IMG/VR virus record: IMGVR_UViG_3300026488_000015
Span: 82,526-146,525 of that record
DNA from: a virus
DNA length: 64,000 bases
Reading direction: 5' to 3' (one strand)
Shown: positions 15,427-21,601 of the stretch, one piece after another
How positions within the stretch are numbered: position 1 is the stretch's first letter
How the letters are laid out: each line of letters starts with the position of its first letter
Made by a program: the position numbers and the translations under genes
The notes under the pieces: generated by a model
Told to the model about the DNA's origin: nothing
Database searches by the model: none
Seen by the model: only the letters and a program-made list of their open reading frames with translations

Positions 15427-15451
15427 CTTTATATGCAATATTATAACATAA
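15427..15451 (-). promoter_or_regulatory. Recurrent TATAAT promoter
   Basis: Copy with GCATATAAA at its 3' side; only nine bases before the start codon, so the transcript leader must be short. Confidence 0.72.
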
Positions 15452-15463
15452 GTAACCTTAAAG

Positions 15464-15697
15464 CTAGTTGAAGTTAATCTCTGTATTTGAAACTTTTTTC
15501 TTCGTTGGTTTTACTGAATCTAAAAATTTCATATTTCTTGTCTTCTCTAATATAGTTTCTATCATTTTATCGGCATAATCAGTAGCATTTATGTTTAGAG
15601 TAGCTGTATATTGTTTATCGCTCTCAGTAGCACCATTGTAGAAACTCGAATAAGCATTTGACCATATGACCATATAATCAGATTTTGTCATATCCAT
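15464..15697 (-). CDS. Hypothetical protein (77 aa)
   Basis: Residues 1-55 are mixed, followed by a basic tail (KPTKKKVSNTEINFN). The ATG overlaps the stop of the 56-residue gene upstream. Unknown. Confidence 0.7.
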   Translation of the reverse strand: MDMTKSDYMVIWSNAYSSFYNGATESDKQYTATLNINATDYADKMIETILEKTRNMKFLDSVKPTKKKVSNTEINFN

Positions 15698-15867
15698 TAT
15701 TTCTCCAATTTCAGCTCAATAACATTACCTGCTTTAGGCATTATCTGCATGTTTGCACCATCTAAAGAAATAGTAACCGTACCATTCTTTGTGAAGTGAA
15801 CTAGCATTTCCACATCGTTACCTAAGTCCATAAAGACTCTCTTTTCTTTTGGTAAATTGATTTCCAT
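15697..15867 (-). CDS. Hypothetical small beta protein (56 aa)
   Basis: MEINLPKEKRVFMDLGNDVE, followed by alternating hydrophobics (TVTISLDGANMQI), looks like a single beta sandwich or barrel. AAAGGAAAGAT precedes the ATG and a promoter copy lies 20 bases upstream. Stop-start overlap with the next gene. Confidence 0.68.
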   Translation of the reverse strand: MEINLPKEKRVFMDLGNDVEMLVHFTKNGTVTISLDGANMQIMPKAGNVIELKLEK

Positions 15868-15886
15868 CTTATCTTTCCTTATCTTT

Positions 15887-15911
15887 CTTTATATGTAATA
15901 TTATAACATAA
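15887..15911 (-). promoter_or_regulatory. Recurrent TATAAT promoter
   Basis: Canonical copy ahead of the 56-residue gene. Confidence 0.8.
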
Positions 15912-15928
15912 AAGACCTTACAGCCACC

Positions 15929-16048
15929 TTAAAATGTTGTAACTGTTGGTATCTCATTAGAATCTTTTCTTAATTCTACTTCGTTGCATAGTTCATCAAC
16001 ATCTATACCACTAAAAAACTTGATGAATCGTTTGATTAACGAATCCAT
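15929..16048 (-). CDS. Tiny protein (39 aa)
   Basis: MDSLIKRFIKFFSGIDVDEL, then an acidic tail. The N-terminal 14 residues are an amphipathic basic helix that could bind membrane. Starts one base after the stop of the upstream gene. Confidence 0.6.
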   Translation of the reverse strand: MDSLIKRFIKFFSGIDVDELCNEVELRKDSNEIPTVTTF

Positions 16049-16049
16049 C

Positions 16050-16238
16050 TTATAGTCCTTCTACTTCTACGATTTGTTCTAAAATATATTCAGGAATCTC
16101 ATTGATATTAGATGTCATTTCAACACCATTTCGTTCAATCTCTGCTGCTAATTTATTGTAAAAATTACTGATACCCAAAGTACTATCACCTTGACCTCTA
16201 ACGATGTTCTCTAATGAGTTTAAAATTGATTCTTTCAT
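16050..16238 (-). CDS. Hypothetical helical protein (62 aa)
   Basis: MKESILNSLENIVRGQGDST with a second acidic helix ending EQIVEVEGL. Standard AAAGGATAAGAA ribosome site and own promoter. Unknown. Confidence 0.7.
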   Translation of the reverse strand: MKESILNSLENIVRGQGDSTLGISNFYNKLAAEIERNGVEMTSNINEIPEYILEQIVEVEGL

Positions 16239-16254
16239 TTCTTATCCTTTGTCT

Positions 16255-16279
16255 CTTTATATGTAATATTATAACATAA
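16255..16279 (-). promoter_or_regulatory. Recurrent TATAAT promoter
   Basis: Canonical copy ahead of the gene at 16238. Confidence 0.8.
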
Positions 16280-16296
16280 CGAACCTTAAAGGCTAC

Positions 16297-16512
16297 TTAA
16301 TATTTATTTTCCATTTCGGTTGTTACTTTAATATGGTCACTACAATCTCTTACCCACATAGTGGTCCTTGTACCCGTATCGATTTGGCATTCTTCAAGAC
16401 CATTTTCGATTGCTCTTTGTGTTGTTTTGTAATCTGCGTAAATTGCTGCTATACCTGCTATACTTAGTAATATTGCTACTACTACTGATATGATTGTTTC
16501 ATTTTTATTCAT
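16297..16512 (-). CDS. Single-pass membrane protein (71 aa)
   Basis: One hydrophobic segment at about residues 7-26 (IISVVVAILLSIAGIAAIY), then a soluble tail with two cysteines (ECQIDTGTRTTMWVRDCSDH) that could form a disulfide if periplasmic. Spanin- or imm-like small phage membrane proteins have this shape, but nothing more specific is seen. Confidence 0.72.
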   Translation of the reverse strand: MNKNETIISVVVAILLSIAGIAAIYADYKTTQRAIENGLEECQIDTGTRTTMWVRDCSDHIKVTTEMENKY

Positions 16513-16521
16513 TATATATCC

Positions 16522-16755
16522 TTATAGTAAATAGTGAGGTTTATCTGCTAAGATTCTCTTTATGAATGTCTTAGCGTCTTTTTGAGGATAGCCTAATAGT
16601 ATCATCAAGTCAAGACTCGAATCTTCTATCAGCTGTAAGCATTTGTCTGCTGCTTCCTGTTTTGTAGGACTGTATTGTGCATCCCAGTTTTCCATAGCAA
16701 CTTCAAACCACCAGTATTCTTGGTCTTCGTTTGGTTGTAATAATTTGAAATACAT
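16522..16755 (-). CDS. Hypothetical protein with PHYLL C-terminal tag (77 aa)
   Basis: Start at ATG 16755, overlapping the upstream stop by one base (TAATG), instead of a longer form that would run through the membrane gene. Aromatic N-terminus (MYFKLLQPNEDQEYWWFEVA), helix, then FIKRILADKPHYLL. The helix-PHxxL ending is a good match to the shared tag. Confidence 0.76.
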   Translation of the reverse strand: MYFKLLQPNEDQEYWWFEVAMENWDAQYSPTKQEAADKCLQLIEDSSLDLMILLGYPQKDAKTFIKRILADKPHYLL

Positions 16756-16949
16756 TATTTTCCGGCCATAGCACCAGAAACGAGTGAAATGAATCCAACA
16801 AAGCCTACACCAATCCAAATCTTGAACGCCGTCCAAGCAGCAAGACCGACGGCCATATCATTTGCACCCCAATTATAGAGAAATGTACCTACACCAATGA
16901 TGTTAGCAAAAACCAATAAAACAATACCGAAAATAAATAATAACGGCAT
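16755..16949 (-). CDS. Two-pass membrane protein (64 aa)
   Basis: Hydrophobic segments at residues 2-24 and 38-60 with a short loop. Glycine-rich second helix. Part of a run of five tiny membrane genes between 16.3 and 17.5 kb. Confidence 0.72.
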   Translation of the reverse strand: MPLLFIFGIVLLVFANIIGVGTFLYNWGANDMAVGLAAWTAFKIWIGVGFVGFISLVSGAMAGK

Positions 16950-16952
16950 CTG

Positions 16953-17069
16953 TTATCCTTTCGCTATCGTTACGCATACAGCAACAACAAAAGTCATTAT
17001 TAAGCCGATGTAAAAAATTGTACCATTTGTGCTAAGAGAGTCCCATTTAAAACCTTGTAAATCTATCAT
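16953..17069 (-). CDS. Tiny single-pass membrane protein (38 aa)
   Basis: MIDLQGFKWDSLSTNGTIFY, followed by a hydrophobic helix and AKG. Preceded by AAGGAAATAAT. Packed between two membrane genes with almost no spacing. Confidence 0.62.
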   Translation of the reverse strand: MIDLQGFKWDSLSTNGTIFYIGLIMTFVVAVCVTIAKG

Positions 17070-17079
17070 ATTATTTCCT

Positions 17080-17295
17080 TTAATTAAATAACGAACCGAG
17101 ACCGTAAATTAATACTGTCACGGTTGAAATGATTACTGCTAGAGCAATCGACACTTTGATTATAATACCAGTAATAAAACCATTAGCTACATCTGCACCA
17201 GTTTCTAAACCAGCTTTAAGCCCATCTTTGGCTAACTCTTTAACATCTACATCTTTTACTGAATCAACAGCAATATCTTTCATTTTCTTAAACAT
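17080..17295 (-). CDS. Single-pass membrane protein with amphipathic front (71 aa)
   Basis: Residues 1-38 form an amphipathic Lys/Asp helix (DVKELAKDGLKAGLETGADV); residues 40-68 are a hydrophobic helix. Tail-anchor-like topology. Unknown. Confidence 0.7.
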   Translation of the reverse strand: MFKKMKDIAVDSVKDVDVKELAKDGLKAGLETGADVANGFITGIIIKVSIALAVIISTVTVLIYGLGSLFN

Positions 17296-17316
17296 TCATT
17301 TCCTTTTTAACTGAAT

Positions 17317-17544
17317 CTAACTAAACCTAACTAAACCAACTAAGTTGATTAAACTGAATACTACATTCATTATAAGCAACTGTCTATTATCATTATTATA
17401 AGCATAAATTGACCATAATATAGAACTCGTGATGAATAATGTATAGCACAACATAAACAAGTCTAAATTTAACGCCATTAACATTGCTGCTGTAACACCC
17501 GTTGTAGTTGCTGAATTTGTAATAAATGTTTCTGATATTCTCAT
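17317..17544 (-). CDS. Membrane protein (75 aa)
   Basis: Three short hydrophobic stretches across the whole length (AATTTGVTAAMLMALNLDLF and beyond). First gene of the membrane run, following its own promoter and divergent from flagellin. Confidence 0.7.
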   Translation of the reverse strand: MRISETFITNSATTTGVTAAMLMALNLDLFMLCYTLFITSSILWSIYAYNNDNRQLLIMNVVFSLINLVGLVRFS

Positions 17545-17560
17545 AATCTTTCCTTCTTCT

Positions 17561-17585
17561 CTTTATATACAGTATTATAACATAA
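17561..17585 (-). promoter_or_regulatory. Recurrent TATAAT promoter
   Basis: Copy with TATAATACTGTATATAAAG; drives the run of membrane genes leftward, away from flagellin. Confidence 0.75.
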
Positions 17586-17619
17586 CATAGCTTAAAGGCT
17601 ACTTAAATTTGGAGAAATA

Positions 17620-17641
17620 AAAAGAATTTTGAAATTCTTTT
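17620..17641. promoter_or_regulatory. Perfect 10-bp inverted repeat upstream of flagellin
   Basis: AAAAGAATTT, two-base spacer, AAATTCTTTT. It lies between the divergent membrane operon and flagellin, about 120 bases before the flagellin ATG. It could be a hairpin or a dimer-protein operator; it is not a typical GC-rich terminator. Confidence 0.5.
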
Positions 17642-17681
17642 AGTAGAACTTGGTTTTTACTAAAGTTTTACCTCTAACTTT

Positions 17682-17689
17682 TATAGATA
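17682..17689 (+). promoter_or_regulatory. Candidate flagellin promoter (TATAGATA)
   Basis: One mismatch to the late octamer TATAAATA (also usable as a TATAGA -10 box), 71 bases upstream of flagellin. No sigma-28 (CGATAA-like) or sigma-54 (GG-N10-GC) box is seen in the 170-base gap, so control by the phage transcription programme is more likely than the host flagellar cascade. Confidence 0.4.
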
Positions 17690-17759
17690 CTACTAAGATA
17701 CAAAACAAACAAGTATCTAACCTCAAGGAAGAGGATGTTTTACACAACGGAGGTGTATT

Positions 17760-18584
17760 ATGGGATTTACAATCAACACAAACAATAGCGCAAACTTCGC
17801 ACTATTATATGGTAGACAAACACAACAAAAAATAGATAGTTCTTTAGAAAAACTATCAACTGGTCTTAGAATTAACAGAGCAGCAGATGATGCAGCAGGA
17901 ATGGCTATTGCTAATCAGTTAAGAAGCCAATCACAAGGTTTAATTCAAGGTAACAAAAATGCACAAGATGCTATTGGTCTTGTTAAAATAGCAGATGGCG
18001 CAATGGATGAGTATCAAAAAATTCTCGTGACTGCTAGAGATAAATCAGTTCAGGCAGCAAGTGATACGAATTCACCTGAAGCAAGAGCAGTACTCGAAGA
18101 GGAAGTTAAGCAATTACTTCAACAAGCAGATGATATTGCCACTACGACATCATTCAATGGTATTAATCTTTTAGATGGTACATTTACTAGCAAGAAATTT
18201 CAAGTAGGTTCAGAATCTGGCCAAACTATTAGTATGAGTATAGCTAATACTGATATTGCTTCTCAAAATATTGCTGACGCTGATATTGATTTAACTACTC
18301 AAGCAGGTGCTGATGCAGCAATCGTTTCATTGGATGCAGCGATAAAAAGTATTGATGCCGTTAGAAGTGGAATAGGTTCGACTCAAAATGCACTAGAAAG
18401 TAGAGTCCGTGTTAATGAGGCAACTGCCGCAAATGTTATGGCCGCAGAGAGCGCGATTCGTGAAGTTGATTATGCTGCAGAACAAACAGCATTAAATACA
18501 AACACAATCAAGTTACAAGCTAATACATTCGCTTTAGGTAAAGCATTAGAGAACCAACAAATGATTCTTAGTCTGCTTAGATAG
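17760..18584 (+). CDS. Phage-encoded flagellin
   Basis: The 274-residue protein has both terminal flagellin domains and almost nothing between them. Residues 1-140 carry LEKLSTGLRINRAADDAAGM, NAQDAIGLVKIADGAMDEYQ and TTSFNGINLLDG; residues about 190-274 carry ALESRVRVNEATAANVMAAE and end LENQQMILSLLR. These form the coiled D0/D1 core that polymerises; the surface D2/D3 domains are absent. Closest in style to short flagellins of Arcobacter/Sulfurimonas-like bacteria. A strong ACGGAGGTG ribosome site precedes the ATG. It lies among phage genes and converges on a FliS-like gene. Flagellin in a lytic phage genome is highly unusual: it could alter the host filament, act as a decoy, or be recent host DNA. 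Confidence 0.95.
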   Translation: MGFTINTNNSANFALLYGRQTQQKIDSSLEKLSTGLRINRAADDAAGMAIANQLRSQSQGLIQGNKNAQDAIGLVKIADGAMDEYQKILVTARDKSVQAASDTNSPEARAVLEEEVKQLLQQADDIATTTSFNGINLLDGTFTSKKFQVGSESGQTISMSIANTDIASQNIADADIDLTTQAGADAAIVSLDAAIKSIDAVRSGIGSTQNALESRVRVNEATAANVMAAESAIREVDYAAEQTALNTNTIKLQANTFALGKALENQQMILSLLR

Positions 18585-18936
18585 GGTTTAGGAAAACATC
18601 AACTATGATGATAACCAATCCATAATAGTGTAGAGACTCTTCTTTGGTCTCTGCAATATTACCTTTACCAATAAACAATCCAATATCATTTAAAATATCA
18701 AATAGACCTAGACCTTCAGGTTTAGTATAATCAATCATATCAGACATCAAACGAATACTTTCAAGCATCTTAGATGTAGTTTCAAATTTAATTTTTTGTT
18801 GGGATAATGCTGGTTCTTTTTTCTTTTTTTCTGTTTCTATCTTTATAAGTACAAGAGTTTTTTTCTTTAATAAAGTATAAAATGTTTTTAAGAATTCTTC
18901 TTTACCTAAGACAGCATTTTGTTCGTAAGGGTTCAT
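18577..18936 (-). CDS. FliS-like flagellin chaperone candidate (119 aa)
   Basis: Opens MNPYEQNAVLGKEEFLKTFY, like the NAYxxNxV start of FliS. Residues about 60-95 (ESIRLMSDMIDYTKPEGLG, then DILNDIGLFIGKGNI) align by eye with the FliS ELINILDY...GLYTHQIKLLTMANI stretch. The length (119 aa) fits FliS. FliS binds the C-terminal helix of flagellin in the cytosol and prevents early assembly. The gene converges on flagellin, with 3' ends overlapping by 8 bases. The region at residues 28-50 is Lys-rich and divergent; the assignment is inference, supported mainly by the neighbourhood. Confidence 0.45.
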   Translation of the reverse strand: MNPYEQNAVLGKEEFLKTFYTLLKKKTLVLIKIETEKKKKEPALSQQKIKFETTSKMLESIRLMSDMIDYTKPEGLGLFDILNDIGLFIGKGNIAETKEESLHYYGLVIIIVDVFLNPI

Positions 18937-18960
18937 AATCTTTCCTTCTTTTTTGTATGG

Positions 18961-19200
18961 TTACCAAGTAAGATGAGTGCCGTTGCAGTTCCCGCACATT
19001 TTTACGGATGGTGCGTACACTCTATCACATTTAGGACAAAGCCAACCCCTATCTAATTGAGTTCTATCTTGAGGTATCTTTAGTCCATAACCACCAACAC
19101 CAAAACCAGTATCGATGATAGTGCTGTATTCAACATCACTAACACCATCTATCTCTTTAATTTCTTCTATTTTCTTATCGTTTGCGTTGTTCCAGAACAT
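18961..19200 (-). CDS. Zinc-ribbon protein (79 aa)
   Basis: C-terminal CPKCDRVYAPSVKMCGNCNG is a classic CxxC-x12-CxxC rubredoxin-type zinc ribbon at about residues 55-73. The front has an acidic helix and a Gly-rich turn (GFGVGGYG). It may be a regulator or adaptor; no family is certain. Confidence 0.78.
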   Translation of the reverse strand: MFWNNANDKKIEEIKEIDGVSDVEYSTIIDTGFGVGGYGLKIPQDRTQLDRGWLCPKCDRVYAPSVKMCGNCNGTHLTW

Positions 19201-19214
19201 TTTGTTTCCTTAAA

Positions 19215-20081
19215 TTATATTGATATTCTCATTTCGTGACGGTTTGGACCAGTAGTATAAATTAATGTACCTGCACCAATTTTTGACATTCTACTGATAA
19301 GTACTTTATTGGCATCTTCAGCTTGTCTGTGACCACTATCGATTGCCCAAACCTCAGTATCGAATGAAGAAAGAATTCTACTTGCTTCTTCTAAATCATT
19401 ACCTTTCTGCGTAAATACGATGTAAGCACCGTTAGCTCCTAATGCAATATAATCCGATTCAGTCTTTTCTGTTTTCTTAATCTTTTCCATAGCTTCGTAC
19501 TTAGCTTTGTTTTCTTTTTTGAGTCTGTCATCTATAGCATCTTGATAGTCTTTCTCTAAACGAGCGTACTCTTTTTTCGTAGTAGGTTTGTTGAATAGCT
19601 CATCAGAAGTCGTATTACAAGTTTTTGTAGAGAATGCATTAACGGCACTAACAAATCTTTTCTTATTCTTTAAGTCTCTTGCTATCTTCTCTGAAGTCTT
19701 CTTATCGAGTTTAACTTTATCACCATTAACGAGAACTTGTACAACTTTACCTTGAAGCATAATAGGTTTTATATGTACTTGTGGTTCATCGTTACGACTA
19801 GGCCAAAATGCAGAACTAACTTTTACTGGAACTTCCAATACAACATCCACAATGTCCTCAGTAGAATTAATAATGGTGCTTATACCTACGGTCACTAAAT
19901 CAGTATTGATAACCTCTATCGTTTGTCTACGAATAATATTTAAGTTATCCAGGTTATTATATGTAAATCTAGCATCATCGATGTCTTTAGCGCCCAAGGC
20001 CTCGATTCCTCTAATTGCTACTTCTCTTTGTTCTTTTGTTGTAAGTGTTTTTGTACTTACTAAGCTCTTAAATGTTCTCAT
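19215..20081 (-). CDS. Late protein with possible capsid-targeting leader (289 aa)
   Basis: Start placed at ATG 20081: it has an AGGAGACGCA ribosome site, follows an exact TATAAATA by 20 bases and avoids overlap with NAD kinase. The N-terminus MRTFKSLVSTK then resembles the leader family, though no (I/V)-x-E site is clear. The body has a DUF-like beta segment (VDVVLEVPVKVSSAFWPSRN), a lysine-rich helix near 175-215 and a Rossmann-like end (GANGAYIVFTQKGND...GAGTLIYTTGPN). A virion protein is inferred. Confidence 0.75.
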   Translation of the reverse strand: MRTFKSLVSTKTLTTKEQREVAIRGIEALGAKDIDDARFTYNNLDNLNIIRRQTIEVINTDLVTVGISTIINSTEDIVDVVLEVPVKVSSAFWPSRNDEPQVHIKPIMLQGKVVQVLVNGDKVKLDKKTSEKIARDLKNKKRFVSAVNAFSTKTCNTTSDELFNKPTTKKEYARLEKDYQDAIDDRLKKENKAKYEAMEKIKKTEKTESDYIALGANGAYIVFTQKGNDLEEASRILSSFDTEVWAIDSGHRQAEDANKVLISRMSKIGAGTLIYTTGPNRHEMRISI

Positions 20082-20100
20082 TGCGTCTCCTGGTTTACTA

Positions 20101-20856
20101 TTATTTATATCTCTTAGAGATAAATTCGTTAATATCACTAAAACAAATCTGAACCTTAGGTCCTTTTTCTAGCTGTACTGTTTCAATATCTGCAATAACA
20201 TCACCATTGACACCGTCAATCCAACAAGTAACGCTCTGTCTTGATTCTACCGAAACTTCAGTAAATCTTGGTTTGATAACAGTACTAAGATGCATATTTG
20301 TTTTATCTCCCGTAACAACCCATTGCTTTGAGTCGATAGGTATCACAACACCTTGATTATTTACACTAATTCCTGTTGAACCTTGTGGTGTACTGATAAT
20401 TATTCCACCACCCTTAAACGATTCAGGAAGAACCTTAGATTTAACAGAAAAATCTATCCAATCCATCATAGTACCACCGATAGCAACTTCATTGAATGCA
20501 TAGTATGATTTAGTTGCCAGATGATGGTTTCGTTTTACTGTTGCTTTAATAGTTCGCAGTGTCTTAGTATTAAAAAATTCTCTCTCGCATACATCTACAA
20601 TAAAATTGTATGGTTCTATATCATTCATAAGAAAGCCTAGTGTCCCAGCATTGATGCCATAGATAGGTAAATCGAAATCGATGTAAGTCTTTACTGTTTT
20701 GAGTAAAGTCCCGTCTCCACCAGCACAGACAATCATTTCTGCTTCGTTAGGTGTATCAACGAGAAATCTTTGAATATTCTCATTTTTCTCAAATAAATCG
20801 TTCCATTCTTGTGTTTTTTTGTTATGTGCTTCATATTTTACGAAGAATATTTTCAT
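20101..20856 (-). CDS. nadK: NAD kinase
   Basis: Phosphorylates NAD to NADP. The diagnostic GGDGT loop is at residues 46-50 (MIVCAGGDGTLLKTV), followed by YGINAGTLGFLMN (67-78), the NE substrate motif FNEVAIGG, and SLTPIxPH-region equivalents near STPQGSTGISVNNQG. Length 251 aa is slightly short for bacterial NadK (about 290). Phage NAD kinases are uncommon; extra NADPH would feed the ribonucleotide reductase and ThyX also encoded here. A SpoT/MESH1-type hydrolase is 8 kb away. Confidence 0.93.
   Translation of the reverse strand: MKIFFVKYEAHNKKTQEWNDLFEKNENIQRFLVDTPNEAEMIVCAGGDGTLLKTVKTYIDFDLPIYGINAGTLGFLMNDIEPYNFIVDVCEREFFNTKTLRTIKATVKRNHHLATKSYYAFNEVAIGGTMMDWIDFSVKSKVLPESFKGGGIIISTPQGSTGISVNNQGVVIPIDSKQWVVTGDKTNMHLSTVIKPRFTEVSVESRQSVTCWIDGVNGDVIADIETVQLEKGPKVQICFSDINEFISKRYK
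20102..20109 (-). promoter_or_regulatory. T4-type late promoter TATAAATA
   Basis: Exact octamer overlapping the last codons of NAD kinase, 20 bases before the ATG at 20081. It separates a late gene from the early gene upstream. Confidence 0.8.
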
Positions 20857-21140
20857 TACTTTCCTTTCTTATTGATGCTAGGTTGAGTAAAACCTTTTTG
20901 TGTGCCGATTGGCAATATTTCTACATTAGCTATATCAGCAGTCGTGTAAGCACTTTTGTCTGTCCAATTCCAAGCATCGATATATTCAAATATAGCAACA
21001 ACAAATGTTACTGTTTGTCTAATCGTAAAGCCGTCTTTGAATGTTACTTCACAATCGAACTCTTCTGCCTTGTATGGTTCAGTATTAATTTCTGTAGCCG
21101 GTGGAGATAATTTTCTTCCGCCTTCTGTTGTATGAAACAT
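20856..21140 (-). CDS. Hypothetical protein (94 aa)
   Basis: Residues 28-60 alternate hydrophobic and polar residues (FDCEVTFKDGFTIRQTVTFV), suggesting a beta sheet, and IFEYIDAWNWTDK resembles the IEYIDAWD end of the protein at 26988-27461. Coupled to NAD kinase by a one-base overlap. Confidence 0.72.
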   Translation of the reverse strand: MFHTTEGGRKLSPPATEINTEPYKAEEFDCEVTFKDGFTIRQTVTFVVAIFEYIDAWNWTDKSAYTTADIANVEILPIGTQKGFTQPSINKKGK

Positions 21141-21157
21141 AGTATCTCCTTCTCTTT

Positions 21158-21182
21158 CTTTATATGTAATATTATAACATAA
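21158..21182 (-). promoter_or_regulatory. Recurrent TATAAT promoter
   Basis: Canonical copy with TTAAGGTGGC box; drives the gene at 21140 and NAD kinase. Confidence 0.8.
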
Positions 21183-21199
21183 TAAAGATAATAGCCACC

Positions 21200-21442
21200 T
21201 TAAGGCTTGGGAATTTTTTTCTTTTGTGATTTACCTATCAGTACATTGTTTTTATTATTAGCGTACCAAGAATTAGTTAGTTGAATCCAACCTAGAATTG
21301 TACTGAATGCATTTACGATAGGCACTAATGAAATTAGTAAATTTGAGAGGAGAATCTTGCCAGTAGCAAAATAAACTGTGATTAAGTGTAAGATAACGAA
21401 TGCCCAATAAGCTGAAGCACTAACGATGATATAATTTTCCAT
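21200..21442 (-). CDS. Membrane protein (80 aa)
   Basis: Two hydrophobic segments (residues 5-30 and 33-52), then a basic tail ending GKSQKKKIPKP, placing the C-terminus in the cytosol by the positive-inside rule. Unknown. Confidence 0.72.
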   Translation of the reverse strand: MENYIIVSASAYWAFVILHLITVYFATGKILLSNLLISLVPIVNAFSTILGWIQLTNSWYANNKNNVLIGKSQKKKIPKP

Positions 21443-21600
21443 TATAATCCTTTATGATTATTTATCTTCTCTTGGTTTTCTCTCATTTCTTTAGCTTGAG
21501 CATCCATTACTTTCTTAAGCATTTTATGAGTCCTGGCATTTTTACGAGATTCAAAGACACCGTTGGCATCTTTAGACATATCAAACGGGTTTTTATGCAC
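21442..21600 (-). CDS. Hypothetical basic helical protein (52 aa)
   Basis: Starts with GTG at 21600, two bases after the CCA-enzyme stop; an ATG seven codons on (21579) is the alternative. Lys-rich helix (RKNARTHKMLKKVMDAQAKE). Its stop overlaps the next ATG (TAATG). The GTG choice is uncertain. Confidence 0.55.
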   Translation of the reverse strand: MHKNPFDMSKDANGVFESRKNARTHKMLKKVMDAQAKEMRENQEKINNHKGL

Positions 21601-21601
21601 C

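Noticed and set aside
17650-17835. Short plus-strand frame overlapping the flagellin start
   Set aside because: It reads through the flagellin ribosome site in another frame and lacks its own ribosome site.
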